NCBI RefSeq assembly: GCF_002846575.1
Contig: NZ_PJND01000007.1
Location: 1,426,001 to 1,490,000, forward strand
Direction of reading: 5' to 3'
Source of the DNA: Flavobacterium lindanitolerans
GTDB taxonomy: Bacteria > Bacteroidota > Bacteroidia > Flavobacteriales > Flavobacteriaceae
Length of the DNA stretch: 64,000 nucleotides
Below are positions 45,960-55,570 of the stretch, piece by piece. Within the stretch, counting starts at the first letter, position 1; every line of letters starts with the position of its first letter. A program made the position numbers and the translations under genes. The notes beneath the pieces were generated by a model. That model ran no database searches, was not told where the DNA came from, and saw nothing but the letters and a program-made list of their open reading frames with translations.

Positions 45960-46238
45960 CTATTTAGAGTTAACTGATCCTTCTAATTCAGCACCAGCTT
46001 TGAACTTCACTACATTTTTAGCAGCGATTTTGATAGTTTTTCCAGTTTGAGGATTTCTTCCTTCTCTTGCAGCTCTAGAAGAAACTGACCAAGATCCAAA
46101 TCCTACTAAAGATACTCTGCCACCTTTTTTCAAAGTGCCACCTACGTTATTTAAAAATGACTCTAAAGCTAATTTTGCAGCTGCTTTAGAAATTCCTGCG
46201 TCAGCAGCGATAGCATCAATTAATTCTGATTTGTTCAT
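45960..46238 (-). CDS. HU family DNA-binding protein
   Basis: This 92-aa nucleoid protein is of the HU/IHF family: MNKSELIDAIAADAGISKAAAKLALESFL, then GGRVSLVGFGSWSVSSRAAREGRNPQTGKTI, with the DNA-intercalating Pro in RNPQTG. It bends and packages DNA. It is monocistronic, with its own terminator and strong promoter. Confidence 0.97.
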   Translation of the reverse strand: MNKSELIDAIAADAGISKAAAKLALESFLNNVGGTLKKGGRVSLVGFGSWSVSSRAAREGRNPQTGKTIKIAAKNVVKFKAGAELEGSVNSK

Positions 46239-46281
46239 AATAATAGTTTTAATTGTTGGTTAAACATTATGTTAATTATAA

Positions 46282-46311
46282 CAAATTTAATAGGATTTCC
46301 TTACTGGGCAA
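46282..46311 (-). promoter_or_regulatory. Promoter of the HU gene
   Basis: On the minus strand TTG (46311-46309), a 19-base spacer and TAAATTTG (46289-46282) give a good Bacteroidota promoter 43 bases before the start. Confidence 0.75.
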
Positions 46312-46416
46312 CACATTTCGGGTGTTTTTCGCTGTTTTGTTGATAACTTGGGGCTTTTGTTAATAAAACCGACTTGTTTTTCTCGAAATCGCTGTGAAAT
46401 CAGTGTTTATGCGGGG

Positions 46417-47364
46417 TCAGAACGCTTTGGCATTCGTTCCGAAACTGATACCATTTAATAGTTCGGACGTCTTTAGGTTTTTCTTTCCCGGAAACTGTAA
46501 TTGGATAATTTCTATATAGCCGTCACTGACCGCAATTTTCATTTCCTTTTTTGTGGTAATTATTTTTCCAATGGCTTCGGCATGCGTTTGGGCTATAAAT
46601 TTAGCTTCATATATTTTAACGTTCCATTCCTGACCGTTGTCGCTAAAGAAGCTCCAGGCGGCCGGATAGGGAGATAGTCCGCGTATCTGGTTGTGGATTT
46701 CTTTTCCCGGGCGGTTCCAGTCGATCTTGCAATTGTCTTTGTTGAGCTTGTATGCGGTTTTTATTTCAGCCGAGTCTACCTGTAAAGTTGTTTCTGCTTT
46801 TCCGTTTTGGATTAGTTCTAAGGTTTCGGCAACAGCCTGGCTTCCCAGATGCATTAAGGTGTCGTGCAGTTGTCCTGCATTTTCATCGGGAGTAATAGCT
46901 ACTTCTTTGCTCAATATCATTGCGCCGGTATCTATTTTGTCGTCAATAAAAAAGGTAGTGACGCCGGTTTTGGTTTCGCCGTTTATAATGGCCCAGTTGA
47001 TAGGAGCGGCACCCCGATAATTTGGAAGTAAGGAAGCATGGAGATTAAACGTACCAAATTTAGGCATGTCCCAAACCACTTTAGGCAACATGCGGAAAGC
47101 TACCACTACCTGAAGATTGGCATTTAAATCTTTTAGCTCTGCTAAAAAAACTTCCTCTTTAAGATTGGTTGGTTGGAGTAATTTCAGGTTTTTTTCTAAG
47201 GCATATTCTTTTACGGCCGAGTTTTTGATTTTCTGGCCGCGACCCGCCGGCTTGTCAGGAGCAGTAATTACTCCAACGACTTCAAAATTAGTATTCAAAA
47301 TGGTGTCCAGTATGCCTACGGCAAATTCAGGAGTTCCCATAAAAACGATGCGTAACTTTTCCAT
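46417..47364 (-). CDS. fmt: Methionyl-tRNA formyltransferase
   Basis: Fmt formylates the initiator Met-tRNA using 10-formyltetrahydrofolate. The 315-aa protein shows IVFMGTPEFAV, FNLHASLLPNYRGAAPINWAI (catalytic Asn-His region, near 107), and GVTTFFIDDKIDTGAMI with the catalytic Asp. A C-terminal OB-like domain follows from about residue 205. It starts one base after the recQ stop and is cotranscribed with it. Confidence 0.97.
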   Translation of the reverse strand: MEKLRIVFMGTPEFAVGILDTILNTNFEVVGVITAPDKPAGRGQKIKNSAVKEYALEKNLKLLQPTNLKEEVFLAELKDLNANLQVVVAFRMLPKVVWDMPKFGTFNLHASLLPNYRGAAPINWAIINGETKTGVTTFFIDDKIDTGAMILSKEVAITPDENAGQLHDTLMHLGSQAVAETLELIQNGKAETTLQVDSAEIKTAYKLNKDNCKIDWNRPGKEIHNQIRGLSPYPAAWSFFSDNGQEWNVKIYEAKFIAQTHAEAIGKIITTKKEMKIAVSDGYIEIIQLQFPGKKNLKTSELLNGISFGTNAKAF

Positions 47365-47365
47365 T

Positions 47366-49255
47366 CTATTTTAAAGTGTATTTGTTGTTGGGCAACAATT
47401 CTATTTTGTTTGTTTCTAAAAGCTGTCTCAATGCAAAGATAAGTGCCTCATCCGGAAATTTGGAATGAAACTGAATTTCTCTCGAACTCATTGGGGCAGT
47501 TTTTAATAAATGCAGTATTTTTTCGCCGGCAGTAACCGGAATTGCAACTTTGTTTTTTTGGATGCAATAGGAGCAGATACCGCAATCTTTACTGTCTTTT
47601 TCTCCAAAATAACTCAGGAGTTGTCTGCTTTTGCAGGTTGTATTGTTGGTGGCATATTCCAAAACCGCTTCAAATTGCTCTTTTTTCAGGCTGTTTTGTT
47701 CTTCGAGGTATTTTGAGACCCGGTTGATGGTCCGGTCATCTTCACGTATTTCATTAAAGGTAACGGTAGAATCGTTATTTTTTGCATGATATTCTATAAT
47801 TTGCCTTTCCTGCAGCTTTAGCAGCACGGCCATTACCTGCGTTTCTTTAGCACCTGATTTTTTTGCAACCAACGGAATATTGATGGCGGTGACAATTTCA
47901 TAAATACCGGGATAGGTACGTAACAAGGTCAGGATTATTTCTTCATCCTGCGGGTTAAGGCTCATGTACCTAATTACTTCTTTGGATTCGATAACAAACC
48001 GTACAGTTACTTTTTCTGAAAACTCCTGCGAAAGGGAAATGATTCCCTGTCGGTCTAAAAACTGAAGGCTGTTAAATGTCTTTAATGCAGGAAAGCCATA
48101 TTGGACACAAAACTGGTTGATATTGAAAGAAAACTGTTCATAGATTCCTTCTCCGTAGGCAATCTGGAAAAAATTACAGAGTTTGACATACATTTCTTTC
48201 AGGAACTTTTTGTCGGGAAGGCTGTTCAGTATTTGGTTTTCGGAATATTGAATGTCAGAAGGGCTGTTCAGCAAAACGGCAAAAGCCTTTTCTCCGTTTC
48301 GTCCGGCACGTCCGGCTTCCTGATAATAGTTTTCCAGATTTTCCGGTAATTGTATATGGATGACTGTTTTTACGTTTGCCTTGTCTATTCCCATACCAAA
48401 AGCATTGGTCGCTACAATGACCTGAACCTTTTCTTCCATCCACAGTTTCATGTTTTTTTCTTTTTCGGTGATATGGAGTCCGCCGTGATAATAAGTAGCT
48501 TTTATGCCTAAGGATTCCAGTTGTGAAGCGGTATCAAGGCAGCCTTTTCTGTTTCGGACGTAAATAATGGAGGGTTGGGGGTGTTTTTTTACGATTTGCT
48601 CTATCCGGTAAAGTTTGTCTTCGGCCTCAAAAACCATATAGGCAAGGTTTTCCCTTACGAATGATTTTTGAAAAACAGCCGGATTTTCCATGCCAAGCTG
48701 GGCAATGACATCTTTTTTTACACGCTCCGTAGCAGTGGCGGTTAATGCCAGAAAAGGAATTTTAGGGAAATGGGTCTTAAGGGAAGCGATTTTTAAATAA
48801 GCCGGACGGAAATCGTGTCCCCATTGCGAAACGCAATGTGCTTCATCAATAGCAATGAGATTTATGGGAAGGTTTTTGAGACGTTCGACAATCCAGTCAG
48901 CTTGTAATCTTTCCGGCGACAGGTATAAAAATTTATAATTGCCAAATTGGCAATTGTCCAAAAGGTCGCTGATTTCATCGGTAGAAATGCCTCCTGTGAG
49001 TGCAATCGCCTTAATGCCTCTTTTCTGAAGATTGGCAGTCTGGTCTTTCATCAATGCAATCAGAGGCGAAACTACGAGGCAGATACCGTTTTGCATTAGG
49101 GCAGGAACCTGAAAACAGATAGATTTTCCGCCGCCTGTTGGCATCAGGGCAAAAGTATCCTGTCCGTCTAAGACAGAGGCTATAATCTCAGCTTGCGGAG
49201 TTCGGAATGAATCGTATTTCCAGTATTTTTGGAGAATCGATAACGCTTCTTGCAT
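47366..49255 (-). CDS. recQ: ATP-dependent DNA helicase RecQ
   Basis: RecQ unwinds DNA 3'-5' in recombination and repair. The 629-aa protein has Walker A MPTGGGKSICFQ (near 39), DEAH (near 137), SQWGHDFRPAYL, LTATAT and the helicase-C motif ATNAFGMGIDKANVK. The zinc-binding region has Cys residues in CKSRQLL and KDCGICSYC. The end forms a winged helix (APMSSREIQFHSK); I see no clear HRDC domain. It lies between the small NTPase gene and fmt in one operon. Confidence 0.96.
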   Translation of the reverse strand: MQEALSILQKYWKYDSFRTPQAEIIASVLDGQDTFALMPTGGGKSICFQVPALMQNGICLVVSPLIALMKDQTANLQKRGIKAIALTGGISTDEISDLLDNCQFGNYKFLYLSPERLQADWIVERLKNLPINLIAIDEAHCVSQWGHDFRPAYLKIASLKTHFPKIPFLALTATATERVKKDVIAQLGMENPAVFQKSFVRENLAYMVFEAEDKLYRIEQIVKKHPQPSIIYVRNRKGCLDTASQLESLGIKATYYHGGLHITEKEKNMKLWMEEKVQVIVATNAFGMGIDKANVKTVIHIQLPENLENYYQEAGRAGRNGEKAFAVLLNSPSDIQYSENQILNSLPDKKFLKEMYVKLCNFFQIAYGEGIYEQFSFNINQFCVQYGFPALKTFNSLQFLDRQGIISLSQEFSEKVTVRFVIESKEVIRYMSLNPQDEEIILTLLRTYPGIYEIVTAINIPLVAKKSGAKETQVMAVLLKLQERQIIEYHAKNNDSTVTFNEIREDDRTINRVSKYLEEQNSLKKEQFEAVLEYATNNTTCKSRQLLSYFGEKDSKDCGICSYCIQKNKVAIPVTAGEKILHLLKTAPMSSREIQFHSKFPDEALIFALRQLLETNKIELLPNNKYTLK

Positions 49256-49259
49256 ATTT

Positions 49260-49799
49260 CTAGTTCGAAAGATGCCCTAATATAAAAAGAATTCTGTTAT
49301 CAACCGTGTCTTTTGGAACTTCAATCAACGAATAGCCGTAACTTTCGTAAGTTTCTTTAAGGTGCTTGTAGATTAGGGTTGCCTGTTCGTAATTTTCATA
49401 GCGCGCTTCATCACATTCGTAAATGTCTTCCCAGGGTGGCAATATGAAGATTTTAGTGTATTTGTGTTCGCGGCAGGCTTCGTCAAAGAAAGCCGGATAA
49501 GCATCGCCTATGTAGTGCATATAGGCTAAAACGTCAGGAATTCCGCGGTCTATAAAAACTACCGGACTTTCCTCTTTCAGGGCATCATGGTATTGTTTTT
49601 TTCTTCCTTCCAGAAGCAATTCGCTGAAAAGCAGCGGATTTTCAAGAAACAATTGTTCGATTCCCTGTTTTTTTGCTTCCATTGTTACTTCCCGTGAAAT
49701 TTCAGGGTAACAGCAGTGTCCGCGTTCAAGCAGTCCATCAATGATGGTTGTTTTCCCAGTTCCGGGACCGCCGATGATAACAACAATATCTTTTTGCAC
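49260..49799 (-). CDS. NadR-like small P-loop ATPase
   Basis: This ~179-aa protein is of the AAA_28/NadR-like ATPase group: IIGGPGTGKTTIIDGL (Walker A near residue 10), CYPEISREVTMEAKKQG, VVFIDRGIPDVLAYMHYIG and IFILPPWEDIYECDEARYE. It could be a small-molecule kinase; the substrate is unknown. An extended TTG start at 49820 would lie inside a TAAATTTG promoter box, so I choose the GTG at 49799. It is the first gene of an operon with recQ and fmt. Confidence 0.8.
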   Translation of the reverse strand: MQKDIVVIIGGPGTGKTTIIDGLLERGHCCYPEISREVTMEAKKQGIEQLFLENPLLFSELLLEGRKKQYHDALKEESPVVFIDRGIPDVLAYMHYIGDAYPAFFDEACREHKYTKIFILPPWEDIYECDEARYENYEQATLIYKHLKETYESYGYSLIEVPKDTVDNRILFILGHLSN

Positions 49800-49817
49800 T
49801 TTTTTGAAAATAAGGGG

Positions 49818-49825
49818 CAAATTTA
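49818..49825 (-). promoter_or_regulatory. -7 box of the NTPase-recQ-fmt operon
   Basis: TAAATTTG on the minus strand fits the consensus. It implies a short leader (about 12 bases) to the GTG start at 49799. Confidence 0.5.
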
Positions 49826-50084
49826 CTTAAAGATTTTTAAATACTAAAGTGAATTTTGTTTTTTAGAAAACCACTCTGAATTGGGAAAATAAGCAAAGGT
49901 AAAAAAGGTCGGGGATTGTTTTTTAGGCTTAGGATGTTTGTTTTAATCCGTGATAACCTGTGACTAAAATAAAAAAATGCAATTCAAACGGACCCGACCA
50001 TAATCAGCTTTTCTTTATCTGGTATAAACTTCCCGACAGACATTTAAATTAATATCATAAGTCTTAAATCTAAAATCAATACCG
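49826..50084. other. Divergent intergenic region
   Basis: About 260 bases between two divergent operons. I see no gene or structured RNA; promoters lie at both ends. Confidence 0.4.
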
Positions 50085-50092
50085 TATATTTG
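50085..50092 (+). promoter_or_regulatory. -7 box of the DUF493-DUF4290-murA cluster
   Basis: TATATTTG lies 21 bases before the ATG at 50113 and fits TAnnTTTG. Confidence 0.6.
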
Positions 50093-50112
50093 CCTTTATT
50101 TTAATTTTGAAG

Positions 50113-50397
50113 ATGGATAAGAAGACTCAGGAATTTTATGAAAGGCTGAAAACAGAATTGGACGAGGCAAATGTCTGGCCGGCAGAATACCTTTTTAAGT
50201 TCATAGTCCCGACGGACAAGCAAAAGATTGACACAGTTGAGAATGCTTTTAACGGCATGGGAGCTGTTATTAATACGACGCAATCAAAAACGGGAAAATT
50301 TACCAGTGTTTCTGTAAATGTAAGAATGGAAAGTTCACAGAGTATTGTTGATAAATATATTGAAGTTTCCACAGTCGAAGGAATCATATCGCTTTAA
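50113..50397 (+). CDS. DUF493 (YbeD-like) protein
   Basis: This 94-aa small cytoplasmic protein has the DUF493 pattern: WPAEYLFKFIVPTDKQKI, then AVINTTQSKTGKFTSVSVNVRM and VDKYIEVSTVEGIISL, an ACT-like fold with a likely regulatory role. I use the ATG at 50113 rather than the TTG two codons earlier. It is 17 bases upstream of the DUF4290 gene. Confidence 0.88.
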   Translation: MDKKTQEFYERLKTELDEANVWPAEYLFKFIVPTDKQKIDTVENAFNGMGAVINTTQSKTGKFTSVSVNVRMESSQSIVDKYIEVSTVEGIISL

Positions 50398-50414
50398 AGC
50401 TTCACGACGATTTT

Positions 50415-51119
50415 ATGTATATAAAAGAAAACCCACACGACATTGTTCATCATCTGGAATATAATGCTGAAAGACCGCATTTGATTATTCCGGAATATGG
50501 ACGTCATTTGCAGAAACTAATCGATCAGGCAACTGTAATCGAAGACAGAAATGAGCGTAACAAGGCAGCGAAATATATTATAGCGGTTATGGGAAGCCTG
50601 AATCCGCATTTGCGTGATGTGCCTGATTTCCAACATAAGCTTTGGGACCAGATTTTTATTATGTCTGATTTTAAGCTGGATGTAGATTCTCCCTATCCGG
50701 TGCCGTCAAGAGAAATGCTGCAGCAAAAGCCGGAACGCCTGAAATATCCGCAAAACTTTCCTAAATACCGATTTTATGGAAACAATATCAAGTATATGAT
50801 AGACGTGGCCAATAAATGGGAGGAAGGCGAATTGAAAAGTGCGTTGATAAAAGTGATTGCCAATCACATGAAAAAATCCTACCTGAGCTGGAATAAGGAT
50901 ACGGTAAAGGATGAAGTGATTTTTGAACATTTGTATGAATTGTCAAACGGAAAAATCAATCTGAAGACGAGTTCAGAGGAATTGCTGAATTCTACAGATT
51001 TGATGCGTACAAACAAAAAAATGTCCAATAAAAATCAATCGACTCCGCAAAAGGCAAAATCTAAAAATGGCGGAAAGCAGAATAATCAAAACAAAAACAA
51101 TAGAAAACCACAAGGTTAG
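50415..51119 (+). CDS. DUF4290 domain protein
   Basis: This 234-aa protein is typical of Bacteroidota (DUF4290): LEYNAERPHLIIPEYGRHLQKLI, AVMGSLNPHLRDVPDFQHKLWDQIFIMSDFKLDVDSPYP, ending in a lysine/asparagine-rich low-complexity tail that may bind nucleic acid. Its function is unknown. Its conserved place just before murA suggests a cell-growth link, but this is inference. Confidence 0.88.
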   Translation: MYIKENPHDIVHHLEYNAERPHLIIPEYGRHLQKLIDQATVIEDRNERNKAAKYIIAVMGSLNPHLRDVPDFQHKLWDQIFIMSDFKLDVDSPYPVPSREMLQQKPERLKYPQNFPKYRFYGNNIKYMIDVANKWEEGELKSALIKVIANHMKKSYLSWNKDTVKDEVIFEHLYELSNGKINLKTSSEELLNSTDLMRTNKKMSNKNQSTPQKAKSKNGGKQNNQNKNNRKPQG

Positions 51120-51175
51120 GCAGGCATTTGGCGTTGGCCAATAGCTTCTGACCTATAAATTCATAATTTAATAAA

Positions 51176-52483
51176 ATGGAAACTTTCAAGATTGAAGGAG
51201 GCGTTCCTTTAAAAGGAGAAATTACGCCACAAGGGGCAAAAAATGAGGCATTGCAAATTTTATGTGCGGTTTTGCTTACTCCGGAAAAAGTAACTATCAA
51301 TAATATTCCGGATATTATCGATGTCAATAAGCTGATTACCTTATTGAAAAATCTTGGAGTTAAAGTTGAAAAAATAGGCAAAGGTTCTTATACTTTCATT
51401 TCAGATGAAGTGAATATGGCTTATCTGGAATCTGAAGCTTTCAAAAAAGAAGGAAGCTCTTTACGTGGTTCCATCATGATTGTAGGGCCGCTTTTGGCTC
51501 GTTTTGGAAAAGGTTATATTCCAAAGCCGGGAGGAGATAAAATTGGTAGAAGAAGACTGGATACGCATTTTGAAGGCTTTATCAATCTTGGAGCTTCATT
51601 CCGTTACAATAGAGAAGACCATTTTTATGGTGTTGAAGCAACTAAATTAACAGGAACTACAATGCTTCTTGATGAGGCATCTGTAACCGGAACGGCTAAT
51701 ATTGTAATGGCGGCTGTTTTGGCTGAAGGAAAAACATCCATTTACAATGCTGCCTGCGAACCGTATTTGCAACAGCTTTGCAAGATGCTGAATTCCATGG
51801 GAGCGAAGATAACAGGAGTAGGTTCTAACTTGTTGGAAATTGAAGGTGTTTCGTCTTTGGGCGGATGCACGCATACCATTCTTCCGGACATGATTGAAAT
51901 TGGTTCCTGGATTGGATTGGCGGCGATGACGCGAAGCGAAATTACAATCAAGAATGTAAGCTGGGAAAACCTTGGAGTAATTCCGGGAACTTTCAGAAAG
52001 CTTGGAATTACATTAGAAAAAAGAGGCGATGATATTTACATTCCGGCTCATACTGACGGTTATGAAATCCAGAATTATATTGACGGTTCTATCCTTACTA
52101 TTTCGGATGCGCCGTGGCCTGGATTTACACCAGACCTTTTGAGTATTGTTTTGGTTGTGGCAACGCAGGCAAGAGGAAGTATTCTTGTTCACCAAAAAAT
52201 GTTTGAAAGCCGTTTGTTCTTTGTCGATAAGCTGATAGATATGGGAGCGAAAATTATCCTTTGCGACCCGCATAGGGCAGTAGTTATTGGTCACGATTTC
52301 AAATCGCAATTGAAAGCTACAACCATGTCTTCTCCTGATATACGTGCCGGAATTTCCCTGTTGATTGCTGCACTTTCTGCAAAAGGGGTGAGTAAAATCC
52401 AAAACATCGAACAAATCCACAGAGGATATGAAAATATCGAGGAAAGATTAAAAGCATTAGGAGCTAAAATTACAGCCGAATAA
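51176..52483 (+). CDS. murA: UDP-N-acetylglucosamine 1-carboxyvinyltransferase
   Basis: MurA transfers enolpyruvate to UDP-GlcNAc, the first committed step of peptidoglycan synthesis. The 435-aa protein opens FKIEGGVPLKGEITPQGAKNEAL, with the conserved Lys/Asn pair, and carries GSSLRGSIMIVGPLLARFGKG, PGGDKIGRRRLDTH and WPGFTPDLLS. The residue equivalent to the active-site Cys115 lies in the PGG loop region; I see Asp (GGDKIG) rather than Cys there, a pattern that gives natural fosfomycin resistance in other bacteria. A terminator follows. Confidence 0.95.
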   Translation: METFKIEGGVPLKGEITPQGAKNEALQILCAVLLTPEKVTINNIPDIIDVNKLITLLKNLGVKVEKIGKGSYTFISDEVNMAYLESEAFKKEGSSLRGSIMIVGPLLARFGKGYIPKPGGDKIGRRRLDTHFEGFINLGASFRYNREDHFYGVEATKLTGTTMLLDEASVTGTANIVMAAVLAEGKTSIYNAACEPYLQQLCKMLNSMGAKITGVGSNLLEIEGVSSLGGCTHTILPDMIEIGSWIGLAAMTRSEITIKNVSWENLGVIPGTFRKLGITLEKRGDDIYIPAHTDGYEIQNYIDGSILTISDAPWPGFTPDLLSIVLVVATQARGSILVHQKMFESRLFFVDKLIDMGAKIILCDPHRAVVIGHDFKSQLKATTMSSPDIRAGISLLIAALSAKGVSKIQNIEQIHRGYENIEERLKALGAKITAE

Positions 52484-52503
52484 TAGTAGGCAAATCATGA
52501 TAT

Positions 52504-52535
52504 AAAAAAGGCGTTTCAATTGAAACGCCTTTTTG
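52504..52535. terminator. Bidirectional terminator after murA
   Basis: AAAAAGGCGTTTCAAT pairs with its complement as a near-perfect palindrome and serves the convergent murA and DUF5686 genes. Confidence 0.9.
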
Positions 52536-52540
52536 TTTGC

Positions 52541-55009
52541 CTATTCTAAAATGTTCAGGAATTTTAATCCAAAGATGACACCGTCGCCCTGGAATCCGTT
52601 TTGGTAGGAACGTACATAATCTACACGCAGCATTCGGAACTTGCCAAAACCAAGATTGTCTAAGCCCACAGAAAACTCGGAATAAGGTTTTACATCCGGT
52701 ACTGCTATTGCATGATATCCAATTACAAGATTTGATTTTAGCTTATTTAGCAAAGGAATTCTGTTCATGATGTAACCTTTGAAATTATGCTCGGCATGAA
52801 ATTCAATATAGGCATCATTGGTGCTGTGTGAATAATACGGTAGCAGGTTGAATACGTTCAGGTATCTTTCAGTTTGGCCAATATGTGTCTGGTTGCCGTT
52901 AAAGTGCTTGTAATCGGCAAAAGAAATATTGTCTGCATTAAAAAACTTTCCGGCTTTTAGGTTTACTCCAAGCTCTCCTTTATTTCCTAAAGTAACATCA
53001 TACGTCATACGGGCGTGGATGGCATCATATTCATATTCTTTTTCACTACCGGCAAATGCTTTTTCATAGGTTGCAAAAAGAACCGGGTATTTTTCGTTTC
53101 GGATATTCATTTTTCCATCCGGTCTTGAGATGTATTCCTGTCCGAAATTCACTCTGGCAGAAATCGAAGCTTTTGCCAAACGGTGTGTTTCAAAAATTGG
53201 CAACGAATTGGCTGTAGGAGCCAAAGGATTATTTGAAGTATATTCCTTATCGTTTTTAATCAATACATAGTCTGTATTGTTGAAAAGCGATTTTCTTCTG
53301 GAATATTCAGCATTTCCAAACAAGGTCAATCCGTTTACAACTTCCTGCTGGTAGCTAATTCTACCAAAAGTCTTGTCGTATAGTTTCATGTAGTTGTCCT
53401 TGAAAAACAACGTGCTGACTGAATTGACAACATCAGAAATAGCCGCGCTGTTAAATTGTACGATTTGATTACCGGCAGCTGCATAAAAATAAGAATTGGT
53501 CTGGTTGTTCAATCTTGTTGAGAAATAACCAAAAGCTCTAAGCCTGTCTTCTGCAAGCCCATAATTCATTCTTACGCCAAAATTGGTATAGGTGTTTTCA
53601 TCTGGATTTCTTTTTATAAATGAAAATCCGGTATTTAAATTCCATCCTTGTACTGTGTTAAAAGCAGGTACTTGTATTAATCCGTCATATTTTACACTCC
53701 AGTTTTTATAGGAATTTCTAAAGGTATAGCCTTCAATTAGGTCAAACGGTTTAAAACGGTTTTTCTTTCTGTCTACGGAGTCAAGATAGATCTGGGATTT
53801 ACGGATTGTCTGGATACTGTCTTTTTTGATGTAGTCTTTTGATTCCTCGTCAGTCAAAGGAACAGGACGGGCAGCATCCCAAAAGTTGTCGTCTTTTTTG
53901 TTGGCTTCCTTATCTATTGATACAATTTCTTTGGTAAAAGTTTTCTTTTCAAACTCTTCTTTGAATTCGTAATTGCTAAACGCATGCGTAAATTTTCCGG
54001 TAAACTTAATGCCGAAAAGTCCTGCGCTGAAATCTAAAGTCTGAAGGCTTTTGGCCCAGATTTTAGAATTGGAATTATAGCTGAAGTTTTGCGTAAGGTT
54101 CATTACTTCAAGAATTGGCTCCTGCATTCTGTAACCTTTGATGTCAAGGTCTACGGCATAAATGGCCCAGCTGTCTTCAACAATGTAGATATAGCCTTCA
54201 AAAACCGGGTCGCTGTCTCTTTTAGGGGTTACTTTGATTTTGTTTATGGTATTGTTGTTTTCGTCTATAAATGTACCTTCCATTTTAAATTTGTAATAGC
54301 CAAAAGCATTACTGGCAATAGGAGAAACCATATTGATGTTGAATTCAATATAGTTTTGATAGAAATCATAATCGGTATTTCTGGCAGTATTGTAGCTGAA
54401 TCCGTTATCGTTTCCGCTTATTTTTGACGCGATAATCTTTTCCTTTAGCTTGTCCGGTTTTTGGTAAGTAATATGGGATACCGTTTCGGATAGGTACATA
54501 ATTCCCGTTCCGGTAGAATCCAGGATGCCTTTTTCATCCATCGTCTGACCCAGAATTTTCTTAGGCATGTCTTTTACCCTGAAAATTCCTCTGGAATAGA
54601 AGTCGGCAGTGAATTTGGCAGTCATTTCTGAATTTTGTTTTCTTGCAGCAATAGCACTACGGATGATGGCATTGGCCGGATTTTCTTTTGAATCAATGAC
54701 AATTTCCGGAATGGCAATGTTTTCTTCCAGCAGTGTTACATCCAAGACATAAGGAAGTCTATCCGCATTAATGACAATTTTTTGGGTTTTATAGCCCAAA
54801 TACTGGAATACGACGGTGTATTTTCCTGATGATTTTACATTGAGTTCGTATTGTCCCACTTCATTGGAAGAGGTGCCATTATAGGTGTTTTCGATGTATA
54901 CGTTTACGGCTGGTAAGGTAGTTCCGGACTGGTCGGTAATTTTTCCCTTAATTTGTGCTGAAGCAGCAATAGAAAAGGCAAATAAAATGAGGGTAATTAT
55001 TTGTTTCAT
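52541..55009 (-). CDS. DUF5686 outer-membrane protein with carboxypeptidase-like plug
   Basis: This 822-aa exported protein has a signal peptide (MKQIITLILFAFSIAASAQ) and an N-terminal carboxypeptidase-D regulatory-like domain (IKGKITDQSGTTLPAVNVYIENT, about 20-95). The large DUF5686 part follows, predicted to be a C-terminal outer-membrane barrel (YVRSYQNGFQGDGVIFGLKFLNI). The N-terminal region resembles SusC/TonB-dependent receptors, but no plug or TonB box is evident. The cargo is unknown. Confidence 0.88.
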   Translation of the reverse strand: MKQIITLILFAFSIAASAQIKGKITDQSGTTLPAVNVYIENTYNGTSSNEVGQYELNVKSSGKYTVVFQYLGYKTQKIVINADRLPYVLDVTLLEENIAIPEIVIDSKENPANAIIRSAIAARKQNSEMTAKFTADFYSRGIFRVKDMPKKILGQTMDEKGILDSTGTGIMYLSETVSHITYQKPDKLKEKIIASKISGNDNGFSYNTARNTDYDFYQNYIEFNINMVSPIASNAFGYYKFKMEGTFIDENNNTINKIKVTPKRDSDPVFEGYIYIVEDSWAIYAVDLDIKGYRMQEPILEVMNLTQNFSYNSNSKIWAKSLQTLDFSAGLFGIKFTGKFTHAFSNYEFKEEFEKKTFTKEIVSIDKEANKKDDNFWDAARPVPLTDEESKDYIKKDSIQTIRKSQIYLDSVDRKKNRFKPFDLIEGYTFRNSYKNWSVKYDGLIQVPAFNTVQGWNLNTGFSFIKRNPDENTYTNFGVRMNYGLAEDRLRAFGYFSTRLNNQTNSYFYAAAGNQIVQFNSAAISDVVNSVSTLFFKDNYMKLYDKTFGRISYQQEVVNGLTLFGNAEYSRRKSLFNNTDYVLIKNDKEYTSNNPLAPTANSLPIFETHRLAKASISARVNFGQEYISRPDGKMNIRNEKYPVLFATYEKAFAGSEKEYEYDAIHARMTYDVTLGNKGELGVNLKAGKFFNADNISFADYKHFNGNQTHIGQTERYLNVFNLLPYYSHSTNDAYIEFHAEHNFKGYIMNRIPLLNKLKSNLVIGYHAIAVPDVKPYSEFSVGLDNLGFGKFRMLRVDYVRSYQNGFQGDGVIFGLKFLNILE

Positions 55010-55100
55010 GCAGAGAGTTAAGTGAAGTTTAAAATTAGTAATACGGTCACATTATAAATAGACGTTTCTATTTATGAAATGGTTGTATGGGTAAAAAAAA

Positions 55101-55514
55101 TTATAGAAAAGCCTGTATAGCGAGTTTATAACTCTTAAGTCCGAAACCGATTATGATTCCTTTTGCGTTAGGCGAGATATAGGACTGATGTCTGAAAGAT
55201 TCCCTGGAAAAAGTATTGGAAATATGGACTTCAATAACCGGGGTAGTAATGGATTTGACGGCATCGCCAATTCCTACAGAAGTATGGGTGTAGGCAGCGG
55301 CGTTCAGGATAATTCCATCAAAGGTAAAACCAGTTTCCTGAAGTTTACTGATGATTTCTCCTTCAATATTGCTTTGGAAATACACAAGCTCGACGTTTGG
55401 AAATTCAGCCTGAAGCGAAACAAAATACTCTTCGAAAGTTTGGCTGCCATAGATTTCAGGTTCCCGTTTTCCAAGCAGGTTTAAATTAGGTCCGTTAATA
55501 ATAATGATTTTCAT
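55101..55514 (-). CDS. aroQ: Type II 3-dehydroquinate dehydratase
   Basis: AroQ converts 3-dehydroquinate to 3-dehydroshikimate in the shikimate pathway. The 137-aa protein starts MKIIIINGPNLNLLGKREPEIYG, with the catalytic Tyr, then ILNAAAYTHTSVGI and EVHISNTFSRESFRHQSYIS with the catalytic His. I use the ATG at 55514; the in-frame extension to 55589 runs back towards the preceding terminator. Confidence 0.96.
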   Translation of the reverse strand: MKIIIINGPNLNLLGKREPEIYGSQTFEEYFVSLQAEFPNVELVYFQSNIEGEIISKLQETGFTFDGIILNAAAYTHTSVGIGDAVKSITTPVIEVHISNTFSRESFRHQSYISPNAKGIIIGFGLKSYKLAIQAFL

Positions 55515-55570
55515 GAAAGATGATTTTTGTAAAAATAGGAATTTCCGTTCTTTATAAAATGTTAAGGCAT

